64,000 nt of DNA from Candidatus Sulfotelmatobacter kueseliae. GTDB lineage: Bacteria > Acidobacteriota > Terriglobia > Terriglobales > Acidobacteriaceae. A program made the translations under genes and the position numbers. How positions within the stretch are numbered: the stretch's first letter is position 1; each line of letters starts with the position of its first letter. Below the pieces are notes generated by a model. That model did not search any database, was not told where the DNA came from, and saw only the letters and a list, made by a program, of their open reading frames with translations. Positions 34,785-43,411 of this stretch are shown piece by piece. The DNA is taken from contig OMOD01000142.1 in the NCBI GenBank assembly GCA_900290255.1, positions 40,418-104,417 of the forward strand, read 5' to 3'.

Positions 34785-35270
34785 TCACCGCTTATATCCA
34801 ATTTTCCGCAACAGATCGTGGCGCCAGGCAACATCAGTCTGACCTTCAACGCCCTTCGGCGAACTGCCGTCAATCACGCCCAGCACTCCCCGCCCCTGCT
34901 CGCTTTCTGCGACGATGATCTGGACCGGGTTGGCGGTAGCGCAAAAGATGGAGCAGACTTCGGGCACGTTCCGGATGGCGTGCAGAACGTTGATGGGATA
35001 TGCATTCTGCATCACCAGCACGAACGTGTGCCCTGCCGCCAGGGCCTGGGCGTTGCGCACGGCGCAGTCCCGCAAACTCTGCTCGTTTCCCTCCGCGCGG
35101 GTCAGGCACGCGCCCGAGCTTTCGTTGAAGGCCAGGCCAAACTTGGCCTGCGGCGCGGTCGTGCTCATCGCTTCGTACAGATCCTCCACGGTCTTGATGA
35201 AGTGCGACTGGCCCACAATGATGTTGGCGTCCGAGGGGAACTCCATGGCAACAGCCTTGATCTCCAACAT
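34785..35270 (-). CDS. Adenosine-specific kinase (DUF355)
   Basis: A 161-residue protein of the family whose Pyrobaculum member was described as an adenosine-specific kinase. Family stretches are NIIVGQSHFIKTVEDLYEAM, FGLAFNESSGACLTR, AGHTFVLVMQNAYPINVLHAI, VCSIFCATANPVQIIVAE and GRGVLGVIDG. The cellular role in bacteria is unclear. GGAGG lies 7 bases upstream of the ATG. It is convergent on trmO and divergent from argF. The family is commoner in thermophiles and archaea, as far as I recall, but this copy shows no compositional break. Confidence 0.82.
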   Translation of the reverse strand: MLEIKAVAMEFPSDANIIVGQSHFIKTVEDLYEAMSTTAPQAKFGLAFNESSGACLTRAEGNEQSLRDCAVRNAQALAAGHTFVLVMQNAYPINVLHAIRNVPEVCSIFCATANPVQIIVAESEQGRGVLGVIDGSSPKGVEGQTDVAWRHDLLRKIGYKR

Positions 35271-35767
35271 TGGCTACCTCCGTGGAATCTTCATCTTACG
35301 CGATTCGCTTGCGATCGTTGTCCGGGCCGGTGTCTGGGCTGGTGCACCATCTGTGATTGACCGCACAGTCGAGTGTGCTTCCAACAAGGCCCTTTCCGGC
35401 CAGGATAGCTGACGTGCAGACCGCCTGAAATGCCTGATTTGAGCGTCAATTGCCGCGAAACGTGACCACCATCACCTAGGCTAGTGATGCCTTTCACTGC
35501 CCATCCGGACCAGGAAAAGAGAGCATAGGGCCTGGGATGTTGCCGTGTTCTCAATGAGCTACAGCGAGCGGCAAGGTTACCAGAAGATCATCCCGCAAGG
35601 TGCATCCCCTGAGAATTCCTGCTTCGCTCCCGGCTGCTGCTGGCCGGAAGCCCTGAATCCTCCGGCTGTTCTTGGCTTGAGAGAGGGGTCGGCAACCCAG
35701 AATCGCAATCAACGCAAATCGAATACCGGACGCAGAGCAACCTCTGCCTGGAGAAACGGAAGACCGC
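35271..35767. other. Intergenic upstream of argF
   Basis: This 497-base stretch between the divergent adenosine-kinase-like and argF genes must hold both promoters. A 78-codon frame (35545-35781) overlaps the argF start and has cysteine/proline-rich, non-conserved character; it was not called. No arginine-repressor box, hairpin or tRNA was recognised. Confidence 0.4.
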
Positions 35768-36736
35768 ATGGGCCGTCATAATTTTCTTTCCATCAAAGAT
35801 TTTTCGCCGGAGGAGATCCGCTATTTCCTCGATCTCGCCCGCGAGATCAAGTCGCATCCTTCCGCTCACAGCGGAGCGCTGAAGGGAAAAACGCTGGCCA
35901 TGATCTTCGAAAAGCCGTCACTGCGCACCCGCGTTTCGTTTGACGTGGGCATTCAGCAACTGGGCGGATTTTCGCTCTATCTGTCGCCGGCCGAGATCAG
36001 CCTGGGCAAGCGCGAGTCGGTCTACGACGTGGCCAAGAACCTGGAGCGCATGGTGCAGGCGATCATGATCCGCACCTACGCCCATGATATCGTCGAGCGC
36101 ATGGCGGAGTACGCCAGCATCCCCATCATCAACGGCCTGACCGACTACAGCCATCCCTGCCAGGCCATGGCTGACTACCTCACGATCCAGGAACTTAAAG
36201 GCAACGTGGCGGGCCTGAAAGTGGCCTACGTCGGCGACGGCAACAACGTCTGCCATTCGCTGATGTTCGCCGGAGCGCAACTGGGAGCGCACGTGTGGGC
36301 AGCTACGCCCGAAGGATATGAACCGAAGCCCGAGGCGGTGGAGTGGGCTTTGCAGCGCGGCGCCAAAACCGGCGGCACATGCACGCTCACGCACGATCCG
36401 GCCGAAGCGGTCAGCGCTGCCGACGTCGTCTACACCGACGTCTGGGCCAGCATGGGCCAGGAAGCCGAGGCCGAGATGCGGCGAAAGCTGTTTCTGCCGT
36501 ATCAGGTGAATTCCGACTTGTTCCGCAAGGCGAAGTTCGACGCCGTGTTCATGCACTGCCTGCCCGCTCATCGCGGAGACGAAGTGACCGACGAGGTGAT
36601 CGACTCGCCCAATTCGGTGGTTTACCAGCAGGCAGAGAATCGTCTGCACGCGCAGAAGGCGATTCTTCTGGAGCTCATGCAGTATCGCGACGTCCCGGAG
36701 CCGGTGCCGTTCCAGGAGATGACGACGAGCGTGTAA
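35768..36736 (+). CDS. argF: Ornithine carbamoyltransferase
   Basis: A 322-residue OTCase that interconverts ornithine plus carbamoyl phosphate with citrulline plus phosphate. The carbamoyl-phosphate loop is EKPSLRTRVSF (Ser-Leu-Arg-Thr-Arg, where Ser-Thr-Arg-Thr-Arg is commoner). HPCQAMAD, DVWASMGQE (ornithine loop) and the catalytic HCLPAHRGDEVT are intact. GGAAG precedes the ATG. It is followed by carbamate kinase, aspartate carbamoyltransferase and ornithine aminotransferase genes, so it may work in citrulline breakdown or in a shared carbamoyl-phosphate pool rather than only in arginine synthesis. Confidence 0.94.
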   Translation: MGRHNFLSIKDFSPEEIRYFLDLAREIKSHPSAHSGALKGKTLAMIFEKPSLRTRVSFDVGIQQLGGFSLYLSPAEISLGKRESVYDVAKNLERMVQAIMIRTYAHDIVERMAEYASIPIINGLTDYSHPCQAMADYLTIQELKGNVAGLKVAYVGDGNNVCHSLMFAGAQLGAHVWAATPEGYEPKPEAVEWALQRGAKTGGTCTLTHDPAEAVSAADVVYTDVWASMGQEAEAEMRRKLFLPYQVNSDLFRKAKFDAVFMHCLPAHRGDEVTDEVIDSPNSVVYQQAENRLHAQKAILLELMQYRDVPEPVPFQEMTTSV

Positions 36737-36787
36737 CAGACGAGCCTTGATGAATACCACGACGCTGGCAATGATGTTGGGGGGAAC

Positions 36788-36924
36788 GTGGAAGAGCGGC
36801 CCTTCAGGGCCGCGTCCGGAGCGTACATGAGGGAACGGCCTTTAGGCCCGGGAAGCCGCAGGGGCTAAAGTCCCAGTGATCTGGGTCATCGCTGACGCGG
36901 CGCTGAAGCGCCGCTCTTCCACGG
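36788..36924. repeat. Composite palindromic element family P2, copy B
   Basis: A 137-base element between argF and arcC with 13-base terminal inverted repeats (GTGGAAGAGCGGC at the left, GCCGCTCTTCCAC at the right). Internal hairpins include GCGGCCC-TTCA-GGGCCGC (36796-36813) and GCGGCGC-TGAA-GCGCCGC (36897-36914). It matches copy A at 34594 in order and sequence of the outer parts, giving a MITE-like appearance without an encoded transposase. Confidence 0.75.
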
Positions 36925-37025
36925 CGGTTCGAACCGTCCGGGAAGATGTAAAAGCCGGGGCAGGGTATGCAATCTGACGATCCTGCCGTAGTGAAGACTG
37001 ACAACTGGCAACTGACTTGAGAACG

Positions 37026-38012
37026 ATGCTCATCGCCGTGGGTGGCAACTCCCTGATACGGGCCGGGGAGAAAGGGACGATTGTCGAACAACTCGCCAAT
37101 GCACGGCGCACCGCGGCGGCGATCATCGGCCTGATTCGCGACGGGTATCACCTGGTCGTCACCCACGGCAACGGGCCGCAAGTGGGCGCGCAACTGCTGC
37201 GCTCGGAGCGGGCCGCGGACCAGGTGCCCGGGCAGACGCTCGACGTCTGCGGCGCGGCCAGCCAGGGCGAAATCGGCTACATGCTGGCGCAATCCTTGCA
37301 AGATGAACTAGCCGCTGCGGGCTTGCATGTGCCAGTCGTCAGCCTGGTGACGCAGACCATCGTCTCGGCCAGCGACCCGGCGATGCAGCATCCCACCAAG
37401 CCGATCGGGCCGTTCTACTCATTAGCGCAGGCGGAGGAGCGCAAACGCCTGCTGGGATGGGAGATCGTAGAAGATGCCGCCCGCGGCTATCGCCGCGTGG
37501 TTCCGTCACCTGAGCCGATTGAGATTGTCGAACTGGAGGTGATTCGTTCGCTGGTGAACCAGGGTGCTCTGGTGGTCGCGTGCGGTGGAGGGGGCATTCC
37601 CGTGGTGCGCGAAAATGGCCGCCTGCGCGGCGTGGAGGCGGTCATCGATAAAGACCGGGCCTCGGCTTTGCTCGCTTCGCAACTCGGCGTGGACCTGTTC
37701 GCAATTTCGACAGACACCGATTATGTCTATCTCGACTACAAGAAGCCGGCCCAGCGGCCCCTGTCGCGCCTGACTGTCTCGGAACTCGAAGAGCATTACA
37801 AGGCGGGACATTTTCCGCCCGGAAACATGGGGCCAAAGGTCGAGTCGGCGTTAAACTTCCTGAGGGCCGGCGGCAAGGAAGTCGTCATCACTTCCTATGA
37901 TCACCTGTGCGAAGCAATCGCCGGGCGTGCGGGCACACATATCGTTCCCGACGAGAAAGCAGCCGGCGGCAAACAGCCCGTGCACTTCGAAGTTCCGGTA
38001 GGAGGACGCTAA
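37026..38012 (+). CDS. arcC: Carbamate kinase
   Basis: A 328-residue amino-acid-kinase-fold enzyme that makes ATP and carbamate from carbamoyl phosphate and ADP, or the reverse. Motifs are IAVGGNSL at the start, VVTHGNGPQVG, the large ACGGGGIPV loop, GVEAVIDKD, STDTDYVYLDY and GNMGPKVESAL. The ATG at 37026 was chosen; a TTG at 37017 would add three residues. It lies after a palindromic element and ends 2 bases before pyrB, so arcC and pyrB are tightly coupled. Confidence 0.93.
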   Translation: MLIAVGGNSLIRAGEKGTIVEQLANARRTAAAIIGLIRDGYHLVVTHGNGPQVGAQLLRSERAADQVPGQTLDVCGAASQGEIGYMLAQSLQDELAAAGLHVPVVSLVTQTIVSASDPAMQHPTKPIGPFYSLAQAEERKRLLGWEIVEDAARGYRRVVPSPEPIEIVELEVIRSLVNQGALVVACGGGGIPVVRENGRLRGVEAVIDKDRASALLASQLGVDLFAISTDTDYVYLDYKKPAQRPLSRLTVSELEEHYKAGHFPPGNMGPKVESALNFLRAGGKEVVITSYDHLCEAIAGRAGTHIVPDEKAAGGKQPVHFEVPVGGR

Positions 38013-38014
38013 CG

Positions 38015-39004
38015 ATGTCGGACACGACTCTCTCGCCCGCCGCGCCCAGCGCCGCAGATCGCGCGATGCATCCGAAGAATGTCCCGATGCGAGTGCGGCA
38101 TCTGGTCGAGTCGCAGCAGTTCACCGTGCCGCTGCTGATGGAACTGTTCAACCGCTCCCGCGGGATGGAGCGCGTGGTGGCCCGCGGCGGCTCGCTCGAC
38201 TACCAGAACAAGATATTGGCCACGCTTTTCTACCAGCCTTCCACTCGCACCCGCTTTTGCTTTGAGGCCGCTATGCAACGGCTGGGCGGCAAAGTGCTCT
38301 CCACCGAACAGGCGGGAGCATTTTCGTCGGAGATCGAGGCAGAGCGGGTTGAGGACTCCATTCGCATCATCGGCAGCTATTCCGATGTGATCGTTGTGCG
38401 TCATCCTCAGGCGGGTGGCGCAAAGCGCGCCGCGCAGGTCTCGCCCGTGCCGGTGATCAACGCCGGCGACGGCGAGGGCGGGCAACACCCTACGCAAGCT
38501 CTGCTCGATTTGTACACCATTTATCGCGAACGCCCTCTGGATGGCCTGAGTGTGGCCATTATCGGAGAGCTCGATAAGGGGCGCACGGCGCGGTCGCTGG
38601 CTTATCTGCTGGCCAAGTTCGAGCGAGTGAAAATCTACTTCGTCAGCCCGCCGGAATTGCAAATGAAGCCCGACATCCTGGAATATCTCAACGAACACAG
38701 CGTGCGCTACGAAGTTGAATCCGATATTGACCGCGTCATCCGGGAAGTGGATGTCGTCTACCAGACGCGCATCCGCCCGGATCGTGTGCGGGACCGGCTG
38801 GAACTGCACCGCTACGCCATCAATTCTTCGGTGCTGGAGAAGATGAAGGCCGACGCGCTGATTCTTCATCCCCTTCCCCGCACCGTCGAACTGGACAAAA
38901 CCGTGGACGACGATCCCCGGGCGCTTTACTTCAAGCAGGCGGCCAACGGCCTGTACGTGCGCATGGCGCTGCTGACCATGCTTTTGGAAAATGACCCGTC
39001 ATGA
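38015..39004 (+). CDS. pyrB: Aspartate carbamoyltransferase catalytic subunit
   Basis: A 329-residue carbamoyltransferase. The carbamoyl-phosphate loop [51 protein letters not shown] and [10 protein letters not shown] identify it as aspartate type, catalysing the first committed pyrimidine step. An extension of about 25 residues precedes the usual start. GGAGG lies 9 bases before the ATG. It is embedded between carbamate kinase and ornithine aminotransferase and not next to pyrC or pyrI, which suggests a link to carbamate-kinase-derived carbamoyl phosphate. No regulatory subunit is seen. Confidence 0.88.
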   Translation: MSDTTLSPAAPSAADRAMHPKNVPMRVRHLVESQQFTVPLLMELFNRSRGMERVVARGGSLDYQNKILATLFYQPSTRTRFCFEAAMQRLGGKVLSTEQAGAFSSEIEAERVEDSIRIIGSYSDVIVVRHPQAGGAKRAAQVSPVPVINAGDGEGGQHPTQALLDLYTIYRERPLDGLSVAIIGELDKGRTARSLAYLLAKFERVKIYFVSPPELQMKPDILEYLNEHSVRYEVESDIDRVIREVDVVYQTRIRPDRVRDRLELHRYAINSSVLEKMKADALILHPLPRTVELDKTVDDDPRALYFKQAANGLYVRMALLTMLLENDPS

Positions 39005-39035
39005 CCAAACAGTTCATGACAAAACAGGAGACCCC

Positions 39036-40247
39036 ATGTCCGTCACCGAAATCACTCACTCGGAACAGCTGATTGCGCTGGAGGAGCGTTTTGGCGCTCA
39101 CAACTATCGTCCTCTCGATGTGGTCATCGAGCGCGCCGAAGGCGTTTGGGTTTACGACGTGGACGGCGAGCGCTATCTCGATTGCCTGGCCGCCTATTCC
39201 GCCGTCAACCAGGGCCATTGCCATCCCCGGATTCTCGAAACGCTTATCCAGCAGGCCCACAAGGTAACGCTGACTTCGCGCGCCTTCCGCAACGACCAGT
39301 TGGCCCTGTTCTACGCGGAATTGCATGAACTCGCGGGCTTCGATATGGCTCTGCCCATGAACTCGGGCGCCGAGGCGGTCGAGACCGCCGTGAAAGCGGC
39401 GCGCAAGTGGGGACACAAAGTTAGAGGCATACCCGACGGCAAAGCGGAAATCATCGTCTGCGCCAACAACTTCCACGGGCGCACGGTAACGATCATCAGT
39501 TTCTCGACCGATCAGCAGTATCGCGACGGCTTCGGGCCGTTGACTCCCGGATTCACCATCATTCCTTACGGCGATGCCAAGGCGCTGCGCGAAGCGATCA
39601 CGCCCAACACCTGCGCGTTTCTCGTCGAGCCGATTCAAGGGGAAGCGGGAATCATCATTCCGCCCGACGGATTTCTGAAAGGGGCGGCCGCGATCTGCCG
39701 CGAACACCGCATTCTGCTGATGTGCGATGAAATTCAATCCGGCCTGGGGCGGACCGGCAAGCTGTTCGCTTACATGCACGAGGATGCAAAGCCCGATGTG
39801 CTGATCATCGGCAAGGCGCTTTCTGGAGGCTTCTATCCTGTCTCCGCTGTGCTCGCGTCGAAAGAAGTGCTCGGCGTCTTTAACCCCGGCGATCATGGCA
39901 GCACGTTCGGCGGCAATCCGCTCGCTTGCGCGGTGGCGCGCACCGCGCTGCGCGTTCTGATCGAAGAGAAACTGGTGGAGCGGTCAGCTGAGATGGGGAC
40001 TTATTTCCTGAACCGTTTGAAAACCCTGCGCAGCCCCGACCTGAAAGAAGTCCGCGGCCGGGGACTCTGGATCGGCATTGAACTGCACAGCGCGGCACGG
40101 CCCTACTGCGAGGCGCTCAAAGACGAGGGCATCCTGTGCAAGGAAACTCACGACAAGGTTCTGCGCATTGCTCCGCCACTGACCATCACGCGCGAAGAGA
40201 TTGACTGGGCCTTCGACCGCATCCGTAAAGTGATCGAGCGGGGTTAA
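39036..40247 (+). CDS. rocD: Ornithine aminotransferase
   Basis: A 403-residue class III PLP aminotransferase that converts ornithine and 2-oxoglutarate to glutamate semialdehyde and glutamate. Features are [62 protein letters not shown] and the PLP lysine in [15 protein letters not shown]. Ornithine type is favoured by YSAVNQGH and the length of about 400. AGGAG precedes the ATG. As the last gene of argF-arcC-pyrB-rocD, it would drain ornithine toward proline or glutamate; proline dehydrogenase is at 56085. Confidence 0.9.
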   Translation: MSVTEITHSEQLIALEERFGAHNYRPLDVVIERAEGVWVYDVDGERYLDCLAAYSAVNQGHCHPRILETLIQQAHKVTLTSRAFRNDQLALFYAELHELAGFDMALPMNSGAEAVETAVKAARKWGHKVRGIPDGKAEIIVCANNFHGRTVTIISFSTDQQYRDGFGPLTPGFTIIPYGDAKALREAITPNTCAFLVEPIQGEAGIIIPPDGFLKGAAAICREHRILLMCDEIQSGLGRTGKLFAYMHEDAKPDVLIIGKALSGGFYPVSAVLASKEVLGVFNPGDHGSTFGGNPLACAVARTALRVLIEEKLVERSAEMGTYFLNRLKTLRSPDLKEVRGRGLWIGIELHSAARPYCEALKDEGILCKETHDKVLRIAPPLTITREEIDWAFDRIRKVIERG

Positions 40248-40425
40248 TCGCTTGTTGCACAACTTGCTGCTACGGAATCCCGCACCACTCGCGGGAGGGC
40301 CTCTCATCCCGTCTGTTTTCAATAACTGGAGCGTCCGATACTGATTGCTTTTTCGCGCACCATTACCATGGTTATGTTTCCGCAGGCTCTCTTGCAGGCT
40401 CTAATGGTCACATCTGGGGAAAACC

Positions 40426-40584
40426 ATGCATCGGGTTCGGGATGAGATCGTCTTGACGATGGTAGACAATAACTCCGGAGCAATCGGAATCGTCAACGTC
40501 TACTCCATCCACGGTCATGTCAAGGTCCTGAAGGTGGACGAAAAACTGCCGATGGAACAAGGGTACCCGCTCCATGGCAATTGA
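40426..40584 (+). CDS. 52-residue hypothetical protein
   Basis: A short plus-strand frame starting at ATG with GGGG about 6 bases upstream and ending 14 bases before the TPR gene start. It reads MHRVRDEIVL ... GIVNVYSIHGHVKVLK ... PMEQGYPLHGN. The alternating hydrophobic pattern and the GHVKVLKVDEKLP stretch look protein-like and recall C-terminal segments of acidobacterial hypothetical proteins. It has no signal peptide or known domain. It could be an independent small protein or the remnant of a larger gene. Confidence 0.45.
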   Translation: MHRVRDEIVLTMVDNNSGAIGIVNVYSIHGHVKVLKVDEKLPMEQGYPLHGN

Positions 40585-40598
40585 TCCGAAGGAATGAA

Positions 40599-42062
40599 AT
40601 GAAGCTCCTGCGTTTCTCATTTGTGCTGCCGGTGATGATTTGCTTGGCGATGGGCGCGGCAGACGAAGCCAGCGCTCCCAAGCTGCCGGTTACAACCGCG
40701 TCGCAGGCGGCTGCGCGCTATTTCGAGACTGGCATGGTTCACTATGAGAATCACCGATGGAATCTTGCCCTGAGCGATTGGAACGAAGCCATCAAGATCG
40801 ACCCGAACTTCGCCCAGGCTTACGTTTGGATCTGTCTCACCACGGCGGATCCCGCCGAAGAAGCCCGCGACCGGGCAAGGGCCGAAGCGCTGAGCAAAGA
40901 AGTCACTCCAGGAGAGCAGTTATTGATCCGCTGGATGGCGGGCGTCCATGAGAACCGCTATGTCGAAGGCATTATGGCCATGAACGATATGCTGGCCATG
41001 TTTCCGCATGACAAGCGCCTGAATTTTCTGGTCGGTTACTGGCTTTTTCGATGGCAAGACGAGTACGAACTGTCCAGGAAGTTGACGCTGCGAGCTTTGG
41101 CCGACGACCCGAATTATGCGACCTGTTACAACCAGCTGGGCTATCTCTATTCACGTCTTGGCGATCTCGACAAGGCGCTGGAGTACGCCGCAAAATACGT
41201 CCAGCTTCTTCCCAATGAGCCGAATCCACACGATTCCTACGGTGAAATGCTGCGATTCGCCGGACGCTATCCAGAGGCCTTGGAGCAATACCGGATCGCC
41301 CTGAAGATCGATCCGACCTTCTATATATCGCAAAAAGAGCTGGGCGAAACCTATTCGCTGATGGGCGAAGAAGATCGAGCCCGCAGGGAATATAAGAAAG
41401 CCATTCACGAGGCTCCCAGCAACGGGGTCAAAGCCGAATACCTGCAGAAGCTGGCGTTGACCTATATACGTGAGAAGAAATATGCGGAAGCAGACCGGGC
41501 CTATCTCGATGCCGCCGCTAAGGCTCACGCAACCGAGCAGTGGATCTGGGAGGCGCGGGCGCACCGCGTGATGGCTATGTACGAGCCAGATCAAGTCGCC
41601 GCCATGAAGAACCTGGATCAGGCGGAAGCCCTGCTCGCAGCGGCAAGCGGGAGAATCGCCCAGCTTGATCTGGATGAAGAAAAGGCTCACGTCCTCCGGG
41701 TGCGGGTAGAGCGCGCGCTAACTTTGGGCGACAGCAGCACAGCCCAAAGGCTGGTGGCGGAACTTGAAAAGATGGCGTCGCCGGGCTCCAGCATAAACAT
41801 GCAGAGGATTTATCACGGCGCTGCGGGAACATTGCTCGTTGCCCAGACGAAATATGACGAGGCCATTCCACACTTGGAAGAAGATGTGGCAAATCCCCTC
41901 TCGATGAAACTCCTGATCATTGCTTATCGCAAGACAGGGGCTTCGGGCGAAGCTGCCAGTTTGAGCAAGAAGCTGGTCGCATGGAAGGTGCCCAGCATCG
42001 AAGAGGCGCTGGCAGCGTCCGATTCGCCCGCGGCAGGAAGTTCTGCGTCGACCAAGAACTGA
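40599..42062 (+). CDS. Exported TPR-repeat protein
   Basis: A 487-residue protein with a signal peptide (LLRFSFVLPVMICLAMGAA) and several tetratricopeptide repeats, for example MVHYENHRWNLALSDWNEAIKIDPNFAQAY, LGYLYSRLGDLDKALEYAAKYVQLLPNEP and MLRFAGRYPEALEQYRIALKIDPTF. It probably scaffolds protein contacts in the periplasm. The ATG at 40599 follows AAGGA by 8 bases. No catalytic domain is visible. It converges on the glycan locus gene at 42210. Confidence 0.82.
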   Translation: MKLLRFSFVLPVMICLAMGAADEASAPKLPVTTASQAAARYFETGMVHYENHRWNLALSDWNEAIKIDPNFAQAYVWICLTTADPAEEARDRARAEALSKEVTPGEQLLIRWMAGVHENRYVEGIMAMNDMLAMFPHDKRLNFLVGYWLFRWQDEYELSRKLTLRALADDPNYATCYNQLGYLYSRLGDLDKALEYAAKYVQLLPNEPNPHDSYGEMLRFAGRYPEALEQYRIALKIDPTFYISQKELGETYSLMGEEDRARREYKKAIHEAPSNGVKAEYLQKLALTYIREKKYAEADRAYLDAAAKAHATEQWIWEARAHRVMAMYEPDQVAAMKNLDQAEALLAAASGRIAQLDLDEEKAHVLRVRVERALTLGDSSTAQRLVAELEKMASPGSSINMQRIYHGAAGTLLVAQTKYDEAIPHLEEDVANPLSMKLLIIAYRKTGASGEAASLSKKLVAWKVPSIEEALAASDSPAAGSSASTKN

Positions 42063-42209
42063 TCTTGCGGCTTCATTCGCCGACGCAGGCTGTAGGACCA
42101 GGCACGCAATCCCTATCCGAGTCAGGACCAATCGCAGTTCCTCTTAGATCCTCCAGCCCATGGCAGCCACGGGCTTCGGAAGGCGGCAATCAAGCCGCAC
42201 TCCGTGTTC

Positions 42210-43319
42210 TCACGGTTCTCGCGTTCCGACTCCTCTCTCGACAGTCTCTTCTGTTCGTTCCCCAAGCATGTAATTGTTGACGCGGATAAACCAGCCAGCC
42301 TCCGCGCAGTACCACGGCCACGGGAAGCCAGTCTTCACGTATTTGTCTTGAATGGTGACGATGTAATGGTTCACTCGCGTTGTGTCGCCCATCAGCGCGG
42401 CTGCGCCCGAGACTAATACCCACGGGAACGAATCCGGGAACTTGAGGCTGGGCCAGTCTGGCCACTTGCTGTTAAAGGTCGCGTAGAGGTCGCGCGCGCG
42501 ACAATCTGAAGGAGAGAGCACTCCATTGAGGACCGGGAAGAGTTGGGCAGTGGCATCCGGGTACCAAACCTTCCAATTCGTTGGCGGAGCACCGGCATAG
42601 GTCAGGTAATTTCGGTGAGCTGAATCCCACAGCACGGATCGGATTCCCTTCAGCTCCTTTGCGGCGTACGTGTTGTACCAGTCTCTCCCCGCCGAGTCAT
42701 TGAAGGCATACTGAAAAAGATTCGCCAGATCGCTGAGTCCCTTATAGACCTCGCAGTTATCCATCAGATACTGAATCTGATAATCCGGCTTCGCCCAAGT
42801 CAGCCCGTTGCTTTGCTGCGTCTGCACCATGACGCCGCCGATGCAGTCCAACTGATAGCGCAAAGTTTTGATGTAGGCCTGGGCATCCGCGTCGCCCGTC
42901 TGCCAGTACGCCCACGCCAGCGAGACGAAGGTGGCCGCATAAGAATCGGTGGAGTCGGCGTCATTCGTAGGGGTCTCTGTGGTCCCGGAAACGTTGTAGT
43001 CGTACACGGTGCAGTACAAACCCCATTTGTCGGGATAGTTCAGGTGATGGATGTACCACTCCATCCAGGCCTTTACTTGCGGGTAATGGGCTGGGGTTTT
43101 GGCCAGCCCGATCGCGGCCAGGTTCGAGTAGTAGGGCACAATCTCGGTCGAGGTATACAGAATTGCTCCATCGGACAGCGACGATGCGCTCGAAGTTATC
43201 CAATTGGCAGTTGCCGTAATGTTCCTGTGATACCTAGGCGTCTGTCCCCAGGAAAGCACAGAGAACGACAACAGACACGCAATCCACATTGCGAGGAAAC
43301 CGCTTTTCATTCTCGCCAT
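42210..43319 (-). CDS. Exported all-alpha glycosidase-like protein A
   Basis: 369 residues with a signal peptide (MKSGFLAMWIACLLSFSVLSWGQ). The rest is Trp/Tyr/Asp-rich with helical repeats typical of (alpha/alpha)6-barrel glycoside hydrolases or lyases: TEIVPYYSNLAAIGLA, WMEWYIHHLN, DADSTDSYAATFVSLAWAYW, NCEVYKGLSDLANLF and WYPDATAQLFPVL. No exact family could be named. DADSTDS and WYPD are candidate active-site acids. It is last in a minus-strand series with a related-looking protein, a TonB receptor and a GntR regulator, so a role in glycan depolymerisation is inferred. Confidence 0.6.
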   Translation of the reverse strand: MARMKSGFLAMWIACLLSFSVLSWGQTPRYHRNITATANWITSSASSLSDGAILYTSTEIVPYYSNLAAIGLAKTPAHYPQVKAWMEWYIHHLNYPDKWGLYCTVYDYNVSGTTETPTNDADSTDSYAATFVSLAWAYWQTGDADAQAYIKTLRYQLDCIGGVMVQTQQSNGLTWAKPDYQIQYLMDNCEVYKGLSDLANLFQYAFNDSAGRDWYNTYAAKELKGIRSVLWDSAHRNYLTYAGAPPTNWKVWYPDATAQLFPVLNGVLSPSDCRARDLYATFNSKWPDWPSLKFPDSFPWVLVSGAAALMGDTTRVNHYIVTIQDKYVKTGFPWPWYCAEAGWFIRVNNYMLGERTEETVERGVGTREP

Positions 43320-43411
43320 CTGGAAGTCTCCATTTTCCTGATTTCATTCTGTAGTCGAACTGAAATCTTACGGACGCACTGCCCCATCACGGGTTGACCG
43401 CTTCCACACGC

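Noticed and set aside
35545..35781. A 78-codon frame just upstream of argF
   Set aside because: No ribosome-binding site, it overlaps the argF start, and its cysteine/proline-rich content shows no family resemblance.
35768..40247. Calling the cluster an arginine deiminase (arc) operon
   Set aside because: No arginine deiminase (arcA) or arginine/ornithine antiporter (arcD) gene is present, and pyrB plus rocD are not part of the classic arc operon.
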